Assembly (NCBI RefSeq): GCF_900476215.1
Contig: NZ_LS483446.1
Coordinates: 1,302,001-1,366,000 of the forward strand
DNA from: Helicobacter mustelae
Lineage (GTDB): Bacteria; Campylobacterota; Campylobacteria; Campylobacterales; Helicobacteraceae
Reading direction: 5' to 3'
Length of the DNA: 64,000 nt
The notes under the pieces were generated by a model. The model was not told the origin of the DNA, made no database searches, and saw nothing but the letters and a program-made list of their open reading frames with translations. Within the stretch, counting starts at the first letter, position 1, and each line of letters begins with the position of its first letter. This document shows, piece after piece, positions 9,243-17,875 of the stretch. Both the position numbers and the translations under genes were made by a program.

Positions 9243-9290
9243 CTCTCGCTTATGTTTGGGATTTTTTGGGTTTTTTGATCCCTAGCCTGG

Positions 9291-9704
9291 CTAGGGATTC
9301 TCCAGCTGCCCTGGATCATAGGATTCCAAAAAAATGGCCTGAGACTGGAGGTGAAAGACTCTTTGGGTGGTGTTTGGATTTTGGATAATATACAAAAAGA
9401 CAGAATCCAGGGAGTTATTATAAGGAGTGGCGGGGAGGTCTTGGAATGCCCCACTCTCATATCTACGCACAAGAATCGCCCTCCCCAAGCTATCAAAAAC
9501 ACTAAAATTACAGATGCCCTTGAAACATTTGGCATTCAAGATCATAGGCTTTTGATTGGCGCGCTTTAAGAGAAAATTCCTCTGTGAAAAATCTTTGACC
9601 TGCACTGCGAGGGCATTTTTTGGAGTTTTTGGTCCCTTAGGGCGGCAAGCCTCCAAAAATAACACCATGACAATGAGCACGATGCTTGTAAAAAAACCTC
9701 TCAT
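9291..9704 (-). CDS. Putative lipoprotein of unknown function
   Basis: 137 residues from the ATG at 9704, chosen over the ATG two codons upstream because AAGGA stands at normal spacing from it. The N-terminus has Arg, a hydrophobic stretch (FFTSIVLIVMVLFL) and a LEAC lipobox, so a lipidated, membrane-anchored protein is predicted. I recognise no domain in the mature part. It is transcribed in the same direction as the hydrolase gene, about 48 bp upstream of it. Confidence 0.65.
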   Translation of the reverse strand: MRGFFTSIVLIVMVLFLEACRPKGPKTPKNALAVQVKDFSQRNFLLKRANQKPMILNAKCFKGICNFSVFDSLGRAILVRRYESGAFQDLPATPYNNSLDSVFLYIIQNPNTTQRVFHLQSQAIFLESYDPGQLENP

Positions 9705-9855
9705 TCCCATCCTTACGACTGACTTTGGAATTCTACAAGAAATTCTTGTTTTTTTGGAAATGACAACATTTTGCTAGAAAATTTAGTAAAAAGTGCAGCT
9801 CAAATCTCGCAGTTTGCAAAAATCCCTGCACAAAAAACCAAAAATCAAATAGGCA

Positions 9856-10467
9856 TCAAAATCGATGATAGATAGATAGGGCCATATAATTATCAACCGC
9901 GCCATTCTCAAGCGTTCTGCTATCCACATCCACACTCACGACTGTATTGGGATTGTAGCGTCTGGCAAAGAGATAAGAAAGCCCATATCCCAACAAGGCC
10001 CCAGCAATCACCTGGGTGATGGTGTGACGCCTAGCATATATGCGCGAAATCCCAACAAGTCCTGCAAGTATTGTCACTGGCACACCCAGCTTCCAGCCAT
10101 AGCGTCTCTGCATGAAGCCTGCTGCAGAAAATGCTGAGGCAGTATGACCTGAGGGGAACCCATTATAACCTGTGCCATCTGGTCTCTTGCTAATCGCAGC
10201 CCAGTCAGGATGCGTTTTAGCGATGGCTGCAAATGCAAGTTTGCTTGCATAAGTCACCACCAAGGTGCTTCCCACGCCGATTGCAAGATAGCCCAAACCT
10301 TTGTAATCCCTGATTGCAAGAGAATAGGACGCTGCAAGAACAGGCAAAAACTGAAAAATATCTCCATAAATCTGAAATGCTGATTCTTCTTTAGCGCGGA
10401 TGGTATTTGGCACCAATAAACAAAACACAAGGCAGAGGATGCAAAAATGTTTCTTTGTGATTTTCAT
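9856..10467 (-). CDS. PAP2-family phosphatase, possibly lipid A or undecaprenyl-PP phosphatase
   Basis: Phosphatidic-acid-phosphatase type 2 membrane enzyme, 203 residues from the ATG at 10467. It has an N-terminal signal or transmembrane stretch ending at IRA. Catalytic motifs are visible: KRPDG (near 110), the GFPSGHTASAFS block (near 117) and SRIYARRHTITQV (near 155). The last motif has Gln where many members have Asp. Helicobacters use such enzymes (LpxE/LpxF) to strip phosphates from lipid A, which lowers endotoxicity and peptide sensitivity; which lipid this one uses is not decided by sequence alone. Confidence 0.8.
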   Translation of the reverse strand: MKITKKHFCILCLVFCLLVPNTIRAKEESAFQIYGDIFQFLPVLAASYSLAIRDYKGLGYLAIGVGSTLVVTYASKLAFAAIAKTHPDWAAISKRPDGTGYNGFPSGHTASAFSAAGFMQRRYGWKLGVPVTILAGLVGISRIYARRHTITQVIAGALLGYGLSYLFARRYNPNTVVSVDVDSRTLENGAVDNYMALSIYHRF

Positions 10468-10496
10468 AATGGGAAACCTCAAGAATCTCAGGAAAG

Positions 10497-10573
10497 TGGT
10501 ATGCCCAGAGGGATTCAAACCCCCGACCTACAGGACCGCAACCTGTTGCTCTATTCAGCTGAGCTATGGACAC
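10497..10573 (-). tRNA. tRNA-Arg, anticodon GCG
   Basis: A full cloverleaf reads on the minus strand: acceptor strands GTGTCCA and TGGGCAT, D-arm GCTC...GAGC, anticodon stem ACAGG/CCTGT around the loop TTGCGGT, T-arm GGGGG...CCCTC with TTTGAAT, discriminator A and an encoded CCA. The loop places GCG at positions 34-36, so it should read CGC and CGU arginine codons. The acceptor stem has G-U pairs at 1-72 and 4-69, which is a little unusual. Confidence 0.88.
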
Positions 10574-10696
10574 ATCTCATGTTGTAGAGCGCAATTGTAG
10601 CCAAAAAAACTTTAAATTTATTTGAAAATTTGAAAAAATATCATAGAATTCCAAGGCAAGATTTTCTTGCTAAATTTTTAGAAAGTGGGTGATTTT

Positions 10697-10909
10697 ATGC
10701 CTGGGATCAAAGTTCGCGAGAATGAATCATTTGATGAAGCATATCGCAAGTTCAAAAAGCAAACCGATCGCAATCTTGTAGCCACAGAATGTCGCGCAAG
10801 AAGATTTTTTGAATCCGCAACCGAAAGACGCAAAAAACAAAAAATCAATGCGAAGAAAAAAATGCTCAAAAGACTCTATATACTTCGCAGATACGAATCT
10901 AGGTTGTAA
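10697..10909 (+). CDS. rpsU: 30S ribosomal protein S21
   Basis: Small-subunit protein near the mRNA channel. 70 residues, strongly basic, beginning [20 protein letters not shown], the standard bS21 N-terminus. I use the ATG at 10697 rather than the one four codons upstream because PGIKV is the conserved start. fabG follows downstream, as in H. pylori. Confidence 0.96.
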   Translation: MPGIKVRENESFDEAYRKFKKQTDRNLVATECRARRFFESATERRKKQKINAKKKMLKRLYILRRYESRL

Positions 10910-10930
10910 CCTATCATATTTATTTTAATT

Positions 10931-10944
10931 GGGGCTAAGGCCCC
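10931..10944 (+). terminator. GC-rich hairpin between rpsU and fabG
   Basis: GGGGC-TAAG-GCCCC can form a short strong hairpin about 20 bp after the rpsU stop. No U-run follows directly, so it may only attenuate or stabilise the rpsU mRNA end rather than stop transcription. A TATAAA-like box lies just after it, before fabG. Confidence 0.45.
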
Positions 10945-10990
10945 GTGCCACACTATAAATTATTTCTAGTTATTTTTGGAGGTTTTGTCG

Positions 10991-11734
10991 ATGCAATTTA
11001 GTGGAAAAAATGTCCTAATTACTGGGGCAAGCAAGTCAATTGGAGCGGATATTGCTAGAGTACTTGCAGGATATGGAATCAAAGTATGGATCAATTATCG
11101 GAGCAAACCAGAGCTTGCAGAAAATCTCAAAAGAGAGATTGAGGCAGATGGCGGCAGAGCAGCGCTAATTCCATTTGATGCCACGGATGAGACAACATTC
11201 ACAGAGGCCATAAAAATTATTCTTGAGAGTGATGGTGAATTGGCCTATCTTGTCAACAATGCTGGGATTACCAACGACAAATTAGCCCTAAGGATGAAAA
11301 CAGAGGAATTTATGGGAGTAATTGATGCCAATCTAAAATCTTGCTTTTTGGGATGCAGAGAAGCTTTGAAAATCATGAGCAAGCAGAGAATGGGAAGTGT
11401 AGTTAATATTGCTTCAATCATCGGAGAAAGAGGTAACGCGGGACAAACAAACTATGCGGCGAGCAAGGGCGGGATGATTGCCATGAGCAAGTCTTTTGCT
11501 TATGAAGGAGCGCCAAGAAATGTGCGCTTTAATTGCGTCACTCCAGGGTTTGTGCAGACAGACATGACAGATGGACTCAGCGAAGAAATCAAAGACACCT
11601 ACAAAAAAAGCATTCCACTTGGGCGCATGGCAAGCGGAAGGGAGATCGCCAATGCTGTGGCATTTTTGCTGAGTGATAACGCTAGCTATATCACCGGGGA
11701 AGTATTAAAGGTAAATGGTGGACTTTATATGTAA
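10991..11734 (+). CDS. fabG: 3-oxoacyl-[acyl-carrier-protein] reductase
   Basis: NADPH-dependent short-chain reductase of fatty-acid elongation. 247 residues from the ATG at 10991, preceded by GGAGG eight bases away. The Rossmann start is TGASKSIG (11-18), with Ser where the family usually has Gly; the NNAG motif is at 89-92 and the triad Ser142, Tyr155, Lys159 is intact. The C-terminus VNGGLYM is typical. In H. pylori acpP and fabF come next; here a restriction island intervenes. Confidence 0.96.
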   Translation: MQFSGKNVLITGASKSIGADIARVLAGYGIKVWINYRSKPELAENLKREIEADGGRAALIPFDATDETTFTEAIKIILESDGELAYLVNNAGITNDKLALRMKTEEFMGVIDANLKSCFLGCREALKIMSKQRMGSVVNIASIIGERGNAGQTNYAASKGGMIAMSKSFAYEGAPRNVRFNCVTPGFVQTDMTDGLSEEIKDTYKKSIPLGRMASGREIANAVAFLLSDNASYITGEVLKVNGGLYM

Positions 11735-12071
11735 TTTCATCATAGGGGATGGAGTGACAAAAGATCCATCACCTCTTGTTTGAATTTCACAGCATTCAAT
11801 AAAAAATAACAGAACACTAAGCAGCAAGATACCACCTCCCAGAACCCACAAAAAACAAATCTGCAAGAAAGACAAAAATGCAAATAAGGAATTCCTTAAG
11901 AAATAAAAAATTCTTCCGACCCTATTGCCAGCACTCTTGCATTTTCCCTTGCTTAGCTTTGTAAATATACAAGACACGAACAAGAGCTTCTCTTATACAC
12001 AAACTCACTCTCTTTCAATACCCCATTGGTGGTATAATGGAATCTATTTTTCCTAGATTCAAGGGCATTTT
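11735..12071. other. Intergenic region before the restriction island
   Basis: 337 bp with no convincing gene. A minus-strand frame (11705-11983) overlaps the fabG end and has no recognised similarity. A TATAAT box at 12033-12038 and AAGGG before the ATG at 12072 probably serve the large restriction-modification gene. The region marks the point where the expected acpP gene is missing. Confidence 0.5.
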
Positions 12072-15000
12072 ATGATCACTTTTTCTCACATACCACTAGA
12101 GGATTTCCTCGCTCCTCACAATCCAAAAGCACCCCAAAAGCAAACCATAGAGGATTTTGAAAAAGAACTAAAAACCTTCCTAGAAAAGGCACAAACTAGA
12201 GAGGATGAAGAATACCAAAAAAATGAAATCAATAAATTCCTAAACAAAGTCTATGGATATGACTGCAATACCAAGGGGAATATTGATAGCGCAATCTATG
12301 TCGATAATGAAGCCCAGGTCTTAATTGAAGTCAAGGCGCTCAAAAATAAAGCAGAATTTCCCAAAGATAAAGAAAACCCCCTAAGCAAAGCCCTTTGTGA
12401 GGGGATTCTCTATTTTTTAAGAGAAAGAGAAAAACATAACAACAACTCCATCAGGCACATCATCCTCTGCAACCCTTGTGAATTCTATGTCTTTGATGCC
12501 AGGAGATTTCATGTCTTCCTCAAAGATGCAAAAATCAAAAAGCTCTATGAGAACTGCGAGCACAAAAATGGCACAGACTCCTCGACGCAGAAATTCTACG
12601 CAGACCTAGAAAAAACCCTGAAAGAAGACTTTAAAGGCGAGCTTGCCTTTACCTATTTCGCACTAAAAGATGATTTCACCACAGAGGGGCTCTCCCTCAT
12701 CTACCAGCTTCTAAGCCCGGAGGTGCTTCTCAAAGCAAGAAAGACGCTGGACGCCAATACACTCAATCAAGGCTTTTATGAAGAGCTGCTCTATCTCTTG
12801 GGGCTAGAAGAGATTAGCGAGGGTGGCAAGATCCTCATCAAGCCTAGCAAAGTAGAAAACACCCTCTCAAATGCCATCACCAAGGCCTATGAGCTCAACG
12901 AGGAAGAGATCTTCACACTTCTCACCACTTGGAATAATCGCATTTTATTTCTTAGGCTTTTAGAATCCATGCTTTTAGGATTTAAGCATATTCATAAGCC
13001 ATTTTTGGATGCCTCCATTATCAAAGACTTTGGCACCCTGCAAAATCTCTTTTTTGAAGTGCTGGCTAAAGAGCCTGATGCCCGCTCCCCCTCGCTCATC
13101 CCTGAATTTGCCGCCATCCCCTATCTCAATTCCAGCCTCTTTGATCGCATTTCTTTGGAGAGAGAGGGCAAGATGATCGGAGGGCTCTATCCCAGTGAGC
13201 TGGTTTTATTCCCCCAATCCATCCTCAAAAAAGACAAAAGATTAAAAGACACGCACTCCCTCCCCTGGCTTGCCTATCTCTTTGAGTTTTTGCATGCCTA
13301 TGACTTCACCACCACAGCCAAAGACATCACAGAGGGAGTCAAACAAAACCATGACAGGCTTATCAACTCAGCCGTCCTAGGCCTAGTCTTTGAAAAGCTC
13401 AATGGCTACAAAGAAGGATCCTTCTATACCCCAAGCTTTATCACTAGCTATATGTGCAAAGAAGTCATCACACAAGCACTCCTTGATAAACTCAACTCTA
13501 CTTATTCTTGGAAATGCAAAAACTTAAAGGAGCTTAGAGAGGAGATGGGAATCAAAGGATTTCGTGAGCATAAAGAAGAGTTTTTTCAAACTTTTCTCTC
13601 TCTAAAGATCTGTGATCCTGCTGTGGGAAGTGGGCATTTCCTAGTCTCAGCACTCAATGAGATGATACAAATCGCCTACACACTCAAACTCATTCCCGCG
13701 CTCTATGAATCCACCCTAGAGCTAGAAAATGATGAAATCCTTATCAAAACTAACAATGAGCTCCATCAATACACCAAACCCAGCTCTCCTATCCAAAAAT
13801 CTCATCAAATCCAAGTCGAACTCTTTACTCTCAAAAAACAAATCATTGAAAACTGCCTCTTTGGTGTGGATATCAATCCCAACTCCTGTGAGATCACAAA
13901 GCTAAGGCTCTGGATAGAACTGCTCAAATATAGCCACTATCTCTTTGATGCAGAGGGAAAAAACACAGGCACACTAGAAACCCTGCCCAATATTGACATC
14001 AATATCAAATGCGGGAATTCTCTCATCTCTTATTTCCCTCTAGATTCCAAACTTTCCATAGGCCAGACTCTAAGCTTTTCCAAAAATCTCAAAACCCAAA
14101 TCCAAAGCTACAAAGATTCTGTAATGCTTTATAAAGAAGGCCTAGGAGAAAAGAATAAAATCCTGCAAGATATCACAAATATCCAATCCCTCCTCATCTC
14201 CTATCTCATCGAGCAAAAGCCTGAAAAACTTGAGCTTTTAAAAATGCTAGAGAGCTTTGTGGAGGATTATGGCGACTCTAGCTTTGATATAAGCAGTGAC
14301 TTTGGCATGGAGATGCTAAGGCTTATAAGAAGCAAAAATTTTAGATTTACCCCTACACTCACAAGCCTAGAGCCAGCCCCCATAGATTCAAGGGCAGAGA
14401 AACTACTAGCTAGAATCAAAGAATGCTATGAAGTACTAGAGAATCTTAAAACTTCCCATGCCTTTGAGTGGCGCTTTGCATTCCCTGAAGTGCTAGATGA
14501 GGAGGGGAATTTCCTAGGCTTTGATGCTGTGATTGGCAACCCGCCGTATATCCGCCAAGAACTCATAAAAGATCTCAAACCTCATCTTTCCAAAAATTAT
14601 AAGATCTATAAGGGCACCAGTGACATCTATACCTATTTTTTTGAAAGAGGGGCAAGCTTGCTGAGAAAAAATGAAAACGCAATCCTCTCTTTTATCACCA
14701 GCAATAAATGGGCAAGAGCTGGCTATGGAGAACTCTTAAGAAAATGGATCCTTGAGCAAATGACCCTAAAAACTTATATTGACTTCAATGGAGAAAAAAT
14801 CTTTGAAAGTGCTAGCGTAGATACTTCCATCACCACACTCATCAATGCTAAATCAGAAAAAAATCATATGCTAAGCTTTCTAGCCTGTGACTCTCTAGAC
14901 AAACTTCATCCTAAAAACTTCCAATCCCTCTGTATAAATTCCCTAAGTAGTGAGAGCTTTAGCTTCCAAGATCCCAAAAGTCTGGCCATCAAAGCAAAGA

Positions 15001-17417
15001 TGGAGAGCATCGGCACACCGCTAAAGGATTGGGATATTTCTATCAATTATGGAATCAAAACAGGCTATAATGAAGCCTTTATCATCACTACAGAAAAAAG
15101 AGGGGAGATTTTAGGGGCTTGTGATGATAGTGAGAAGAGCCATATCAATGGCTTGAGTGAAAGAGAGCGCACAAGGGAATTAATCAAACCGATTTTGCGC
15201 GGGAGAGATATTAAGCGATATGGCTATGAATGGGCGGGGTTGTGGCTCATTAATACCCACAATGGTTATATAGACAATTCGTCTCTTGGCGGCTTTTGCG
15301 GGAGCTTGCATTTGTCTCACTGCGAAGCACAGACAAGTGCGTCTCATTCCTCAAATCCTACGCAACCCACAAAATCCACTCAAGATACTAGAATTGCAAA
15401 TGCTTCCGCCAAAGAATCTCAAAAAATTAAAATTCCACCAATAGATATTAATCAATATCCAGCACTCAAAGCCCATCTTGATTTGCATTGGGATAAAATT
15501 GCAAAGCGTCTTGATAAGGGAATAACTCCCTATAATCTTAGAAATTGTGCGTATTTACCCGAATTTGCCAAACCTAAAATTGTCTATAGCGAAATCGTGC
15601 GTGAGCCACAATTTTATTTAGACAATGGCGAATTTAAGTTTGGAGCTTTCTATGCAGAGGCGACAAGCTTTATTTTGAGTGGAAATGAGAGTTTTGAGAG
15701 TTCTTTAGAATATCTTTTAGGGATTTTGCATTCCAAACTTGCTACTTTTGCATTTAAGAGTTTTTATGCAGGAGGAGGATTAGGTGAGAGTGGCTATCGC
15801 TACAAAAAGGCATTTTTAGAGCGGCTTCCCATCCCAAAGATTAGCAAGAGTCAAGAATATGATTTTGTAGAACTTGTCAAAGAAATAATACAAATCAAGC
15901 AAGATGCGGCAGGAGACACACAAAATAACCAAATGAGTGCGACTAAAGTCGCACATCCAAGCAAAGCCGATGCTTACAAAATTTTAGAATCTAAACTAGA
16001 TTCTATGGTCTATGCACTCTATGGCTTAAGCAGCGAAGAGATAGCAATTATTGGGGGGGGGCAATATATAGTCTTTGCGCTGTTGCTTGTGGGCGCTATC
16101 CACTCAAAGCTGCTTGATTTACTCAAGCTTTTGTGCGAGCATTTTGCATCTGAACTCAAAGAGGCTTTTTATTTCTGTGAGGGATTGAGCGTGCCGAATT
16201 ATCAGTATGAAGGCAAAATTATCTATCCAAATATGGCAAAAGAATTTATTGCCCATCTTGATACACAAGGATTTTTTACCAATCAAAAATGCTTTATTTT
16301 AACGGATAATGTCAGGGATAAAGATAGATTACTCTATCTCACTGCGATTCTAAACTCTAAGACAAATTTTTGGTATTTTAAGCAAATCGGAGCAACTTTG
16401 GGGGCAAGTGGCTATGAGATGAGTAAAATTTTTGTAGAAAAACTCCCTATTCCCAAAAATCCAGATGCAAAAATCCTTACACAAATTGAGGATTTGGCAA
16501 GCAGAATCATAGAATTACGCAAATCTCTTGAAGAAATGCTAAATACACAAAAGTCAAAAGCAGAAAACAAAATAGAGACAAAAGAGGAAATCCAATCAAA
16601 AGAGCTAGAGCAAAATCTAGATTCTCTGATCTATAAGCTTTATGGATTGGATGAAGAGGAGATAAAAATCATCGAATCAGAATTCAGCAGCAAGAGAGAG
16701 AGAGAGAGATCTGAAATAATTGATAAAGTCTATCAATTAGTCCTACTCTTTATCCAATCAAGATTTGCTAGCACTGATTTCAAAATCCTAAATCCTGCGG
16801 AATCTAGTAAAACTGCTCAAAATTTAGAATCTAACAAAGTAGCACAAATTCAGCAAAATTTCTCAAGACTCCTGCAAGATCCAATTTCTGATAGAGTGTA
16901 TCAGGGCAAGATTGTGTGGAATAGAATTTCGCAAGAACTTTGCTTTAGTTACGATAATAAGGGGTATATGATTTTAGATTCTATGTTCATGATAACATGC
17001 TCAAAAGATATTTTTATCAAATATCTTTTGGCTTTACTTAATTCCAGTCTTTCAAAATATTGGATAAAAAATAATGCTGCGACTTTGGGTGATGGTATTT
17101 ATGGGGCAAAAATTTATATAGAAAAACTCCCTATTCCAAAAATCACACAAACCAATCAAAAAATAGTAGAACAAATCACAAGCCTAGTAGATGAGATTCT
17201 CGTAATCAAGGCAAATTGTCATTCTGAACCTGCGTTAGCAAGTGAAGAATCTCTAGGCAAAAAATCAAGGGGTTCTCAGGGCGATGTTTCGGGCATTCGC
17301 CCTCAACATGACAAATCCGACACAAGCACCTTAGAATTCTATGTTGACTCTTTGGTGTACCAACTATATAATCTCACAGACGAAGAAATCAAAATCATAG
17401 GAGGCAACAATGGCTAA
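12072..17417 (+). CDS. Type IIG-like restriction-modification enzyme with three target-recognition modules
   Basis: A 1781-residue fusion that should cut and methylate DNA. An N-terminal PD-(D/E)xK nuclease pattern is seen (Asp72, then Glu86-Val-Lys88). The N6-adenine methyltransferase core has SAM motif DPAVGSG from Asp515 and catalytic NPPY at 823-826. The C-terminal part is three consecutive TaqI/Eco57I-like recognition modules, each ending in the same pattern: LPIPK, a helix, then a D-S-x-V/I-Y-x-L-Y segment and E-E-I-x-I-I. The junctions carry a G9 tract (16053-16061) and an (AG)8 repeat (16693-16708); length change at either gives an immediate stop, so the gene can yield one-, two- or three-module proteins. 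Typical members have one module and about 1000-1300 residues. Low-complexity stretches (15284-15425, 15937-15954, 17217-17313) are inserted in frame. Confidence 0.88.
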   Translation: MITFSHIPLEDFLAPHNPKAPQKQTIEDFEKELKTFLEKAQTREDEEYQKNEINKFLNKVYGYDCNTKGNIDSAIYVDNEAQVLIEVKALKNKAEFPKDKENPLSKALCEGILYFLREREKHNNNSIRHIILCNPCEFYVFDARRFHVFLKDAKIKKLYENCEHKNGTDSSTQKFYADLEKTLKEDFKGELAFTYFALKDDFTTEGLSLIYQLLSPEVLLKARKTLDANTLNQGFYEELLYLLGLEEISEGGKILIKPSKVENTLSNAITKAYELNEEEIFTLLTTWNNRILFLRLLESMLLGFKHIHKPFLDASIIKDFGTLQNLFFEVLAKEPDARSPSLIPEFAAIPYLNSSLFDRISLEREGKMIGGLYPSELVLFPQSILKKDKRLKDTHSLPWLAYLFEFLHAYDFTTTAKDITEGVKQNHDRLINSAVLGLVFEKLNGYKEGSFYTPSFITSYMCKEVITQALLDKLNSTYSWKCKNLKELREEMGIKGFREHKEEFFQTFLSLKICDPAVGSGHFLVSALNEMIQIAYTLKLIPALYESTLELENDEILIKTNNELHQYTKPSSPIQKSHQIQVELFTLKKQIIENCLFGVDINPNSCEITKLRLWIELLKYSHYLFDAEGKNTGTLETLPNIDINIKCGNSLISYFPLDSKLSIGQTLSFSKNLKTQIQSYKDSVMLYKEGLGEKNKILQDITNIQSLLISYLIEQKPEKLELLKMLESFVEDYGDSSFDISSDFGMEMLRLIRSKNFRFTPTLTSLEPAPIDSRAEKLLARIKECYEVLENLKTSHAFEWRFAFPEVLDEEGNFLGFDAVIGNPPYIRQELIKDLKPHLSKNYKIYKGTSDIYTYFFERGASLLRKNENAILSFITSNKWARAGYGELLRKWILEQMTLKTYIDFNGEKIFESASVDTSITTLINAKSEKNHMLSFLACDSLDKLHPKNFQSLCINSLSSESFSFQDPKSLAIKAKMESIGTPLKDWDISINYGIKTGYNEAFIITTEKRGEILGACDDSEKSHINGLSERERTRELIKPILRGRDIKRYGYEWAGLWLINTHNGYIDNSSLGGFCGSLHLSHCEAQTSASHSSNPTQPTKSTQDTRIANASAKESQKIKIPPIDINQYPALKAHLDLHWDKIAKRLDKGITPYNLRNCAYLPEFAKPKIVYSEIVREPQFYLDNGEFKFGAFYAEATSFILSGNESFESSLEYLLGILHSKLATFAFKSFYAGGGLGESGYRYKKAFLERLPIPKISKSQEYDFVELVKEIIQIKQDAAGDTQNNQMSATKVAHPSKADAYKILESKLDSMVYALYGLSSEEIAIIGGGQYIVFALLLVGAIHSKLLDLLKLLCEHFASELKEAFYFCEGLSVPNYQYEGKIIYPNMAKEFIAHLDTQGFFTNQKCFILTDNVRDKDRLLYLTAILNSKTNFWYFKQIGATLGASGYEMSKIFVEKLPIPKNPDAKILTQIEDLASRIIELRKSLEEMLNTQKSKAENKIETKEEIQSKELEQNLDSLIYKLYGLDEEEIKIIESEFSSKRERERSEIIDKVYQLVLLFIQSRFASTDFKILNPAESSKTAQNLESNKVAQIQQNFSRLLQDPISDRVYQGKIVWNRISQELCFSYDNKGYMILDSMFMITCSKDIFIKYLLALLNSSLSKYWIKNNAATLGDGIYGAKIYIEKLPIPKITQTNQKIVEQITSLVDEILVIKANCHSEPALASEESLGKKSRGSQGDVSGIRPQHDKSDTSTLEFYVDSLVYQLYNLTDEEIKIIGGNNG
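15937..15954. repeat. 18-bp palindrome inside the restriction-modification gene
   Basis: GTGCGACT-AA-AGTCGCAC is a near-perfect palindrome within an apparently inserted, low-complexity part of module 1. A 12-bp core of the same type (CGACTTTAGTCG) recurs between fliE and the PBP2 gene at 60415-60426, which suggests a small dispersed palindromic element rather than selected protein sequence. Confidence 0.6.
16053..16061 (+). repeat. G9 homopolymer at the junction of recognition modules 1 and 2
   Basis: Nine G in frame as GGG GGG GGG. With eight G the frame ends four codons later (GGC AAT ATA TAG), giving a C-terminus like the gene's natural one (IIGGNNG). With ten G it ends after about 20 codons. 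Such tracts are classic slipped-strand contingency loci in Helicobacter and Campylobacter. Confidence 0.9.
16693..16708 (+). repeat. (AG)8 dinucleotide repeat at the junction of recognition modules 2 and 3
   Basis: Eight AG units encode Lys-Arg-Glu-Arg-Glu-Arg. Seven units lead to GAG ATC TGA and nine units to GAT CTG AAA TAA, so both changes stop translation within a few codons. The repeat lies directly after the conserved end of module 2. Confidence 0.88.
17217..17313. repeat. In-frame repetitive element within module 3
   Basis: A 97-bp segment bounded by TGTCAT and ATGACA is inserted between the helix after the third LPIPK and the last D-S-L-V-Y motif. It encodes about 32 residues (HSEPALASEES...PQHDK) that have no counterpart in modules 1 and 2. 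The text CATTCTGA...GAAGAATCT resembles a dispersed repeat seen in many genomes, so it is probably a mobile palindromic element tolerated in frame. Confidence 0.55.
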
Positions 17418-17875
17418 TATCGAATATAAGCTTTTTGGCGATATTAATTTGCAAGATACTTTTTTTGATTCCTTGAGGCAGGATTATCAAGGTTTTAATG
17501 TTGGTATGAGAAGAAAGCCTTGCAAGGTGAAAAAGCCTATATTCTGTACGAAAAAGATGAGTTGGTTTGTTTTCTGTATCTCAAAGAGGAAAACCCCCAT
17601 CGACAACACAGGCATCACACACCGCCTTTGGATTCAACTAAAACTTGGATATTTTTATCAAAGCACAATTAAAACAATATTATAAAAGTAGGCAATATCC
17701 AAAAATCATCAAAATGACTTATAATGTTTCTTTTAAAAAGAGGGTGGTTTTAGGTACATTGCGCATGATTCTTGGTATAAAGCCCAACTATTGGGGATTC
17801 GTATCCCTAAATGATGATGAATTCCAGCAAACTCTAAAAGCTGGAGAGGTGAATGAAAGTATTATTATCCATTAA
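17410..17875 (+). pseudogene. Degraded GNAT-type acetyltransferase gene
   Basis: The ATG at 17410 overlaps the end of the restriction-modification gene. The first part (ANIEYKLFGDINLQDTFFDSL) and, in another frame, a middle part (LQGEKAYILYEKDELVCFLYL) read as the N-terminal half of a GNAT-like acetyltransferase, returning to the first frame at QLKLGYF. A last fragment (17645-17875, ending AGEVNESIIIH) overlaps the ASCH gene start as an intact upstream gene would. At least two frameshifts and an internal deletion are implied, since 155 codons cannot hold the usual protein of about 350 residues. The family name is from memory of similar proteins and is moderately certain. Confidence 0.55.

Noticed and set aside
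11705-11983. Minus-strand 92-codon open frame after fabG
   Set aside because: Overlaps the fabG end, has no ribosome site and no recognisable family.
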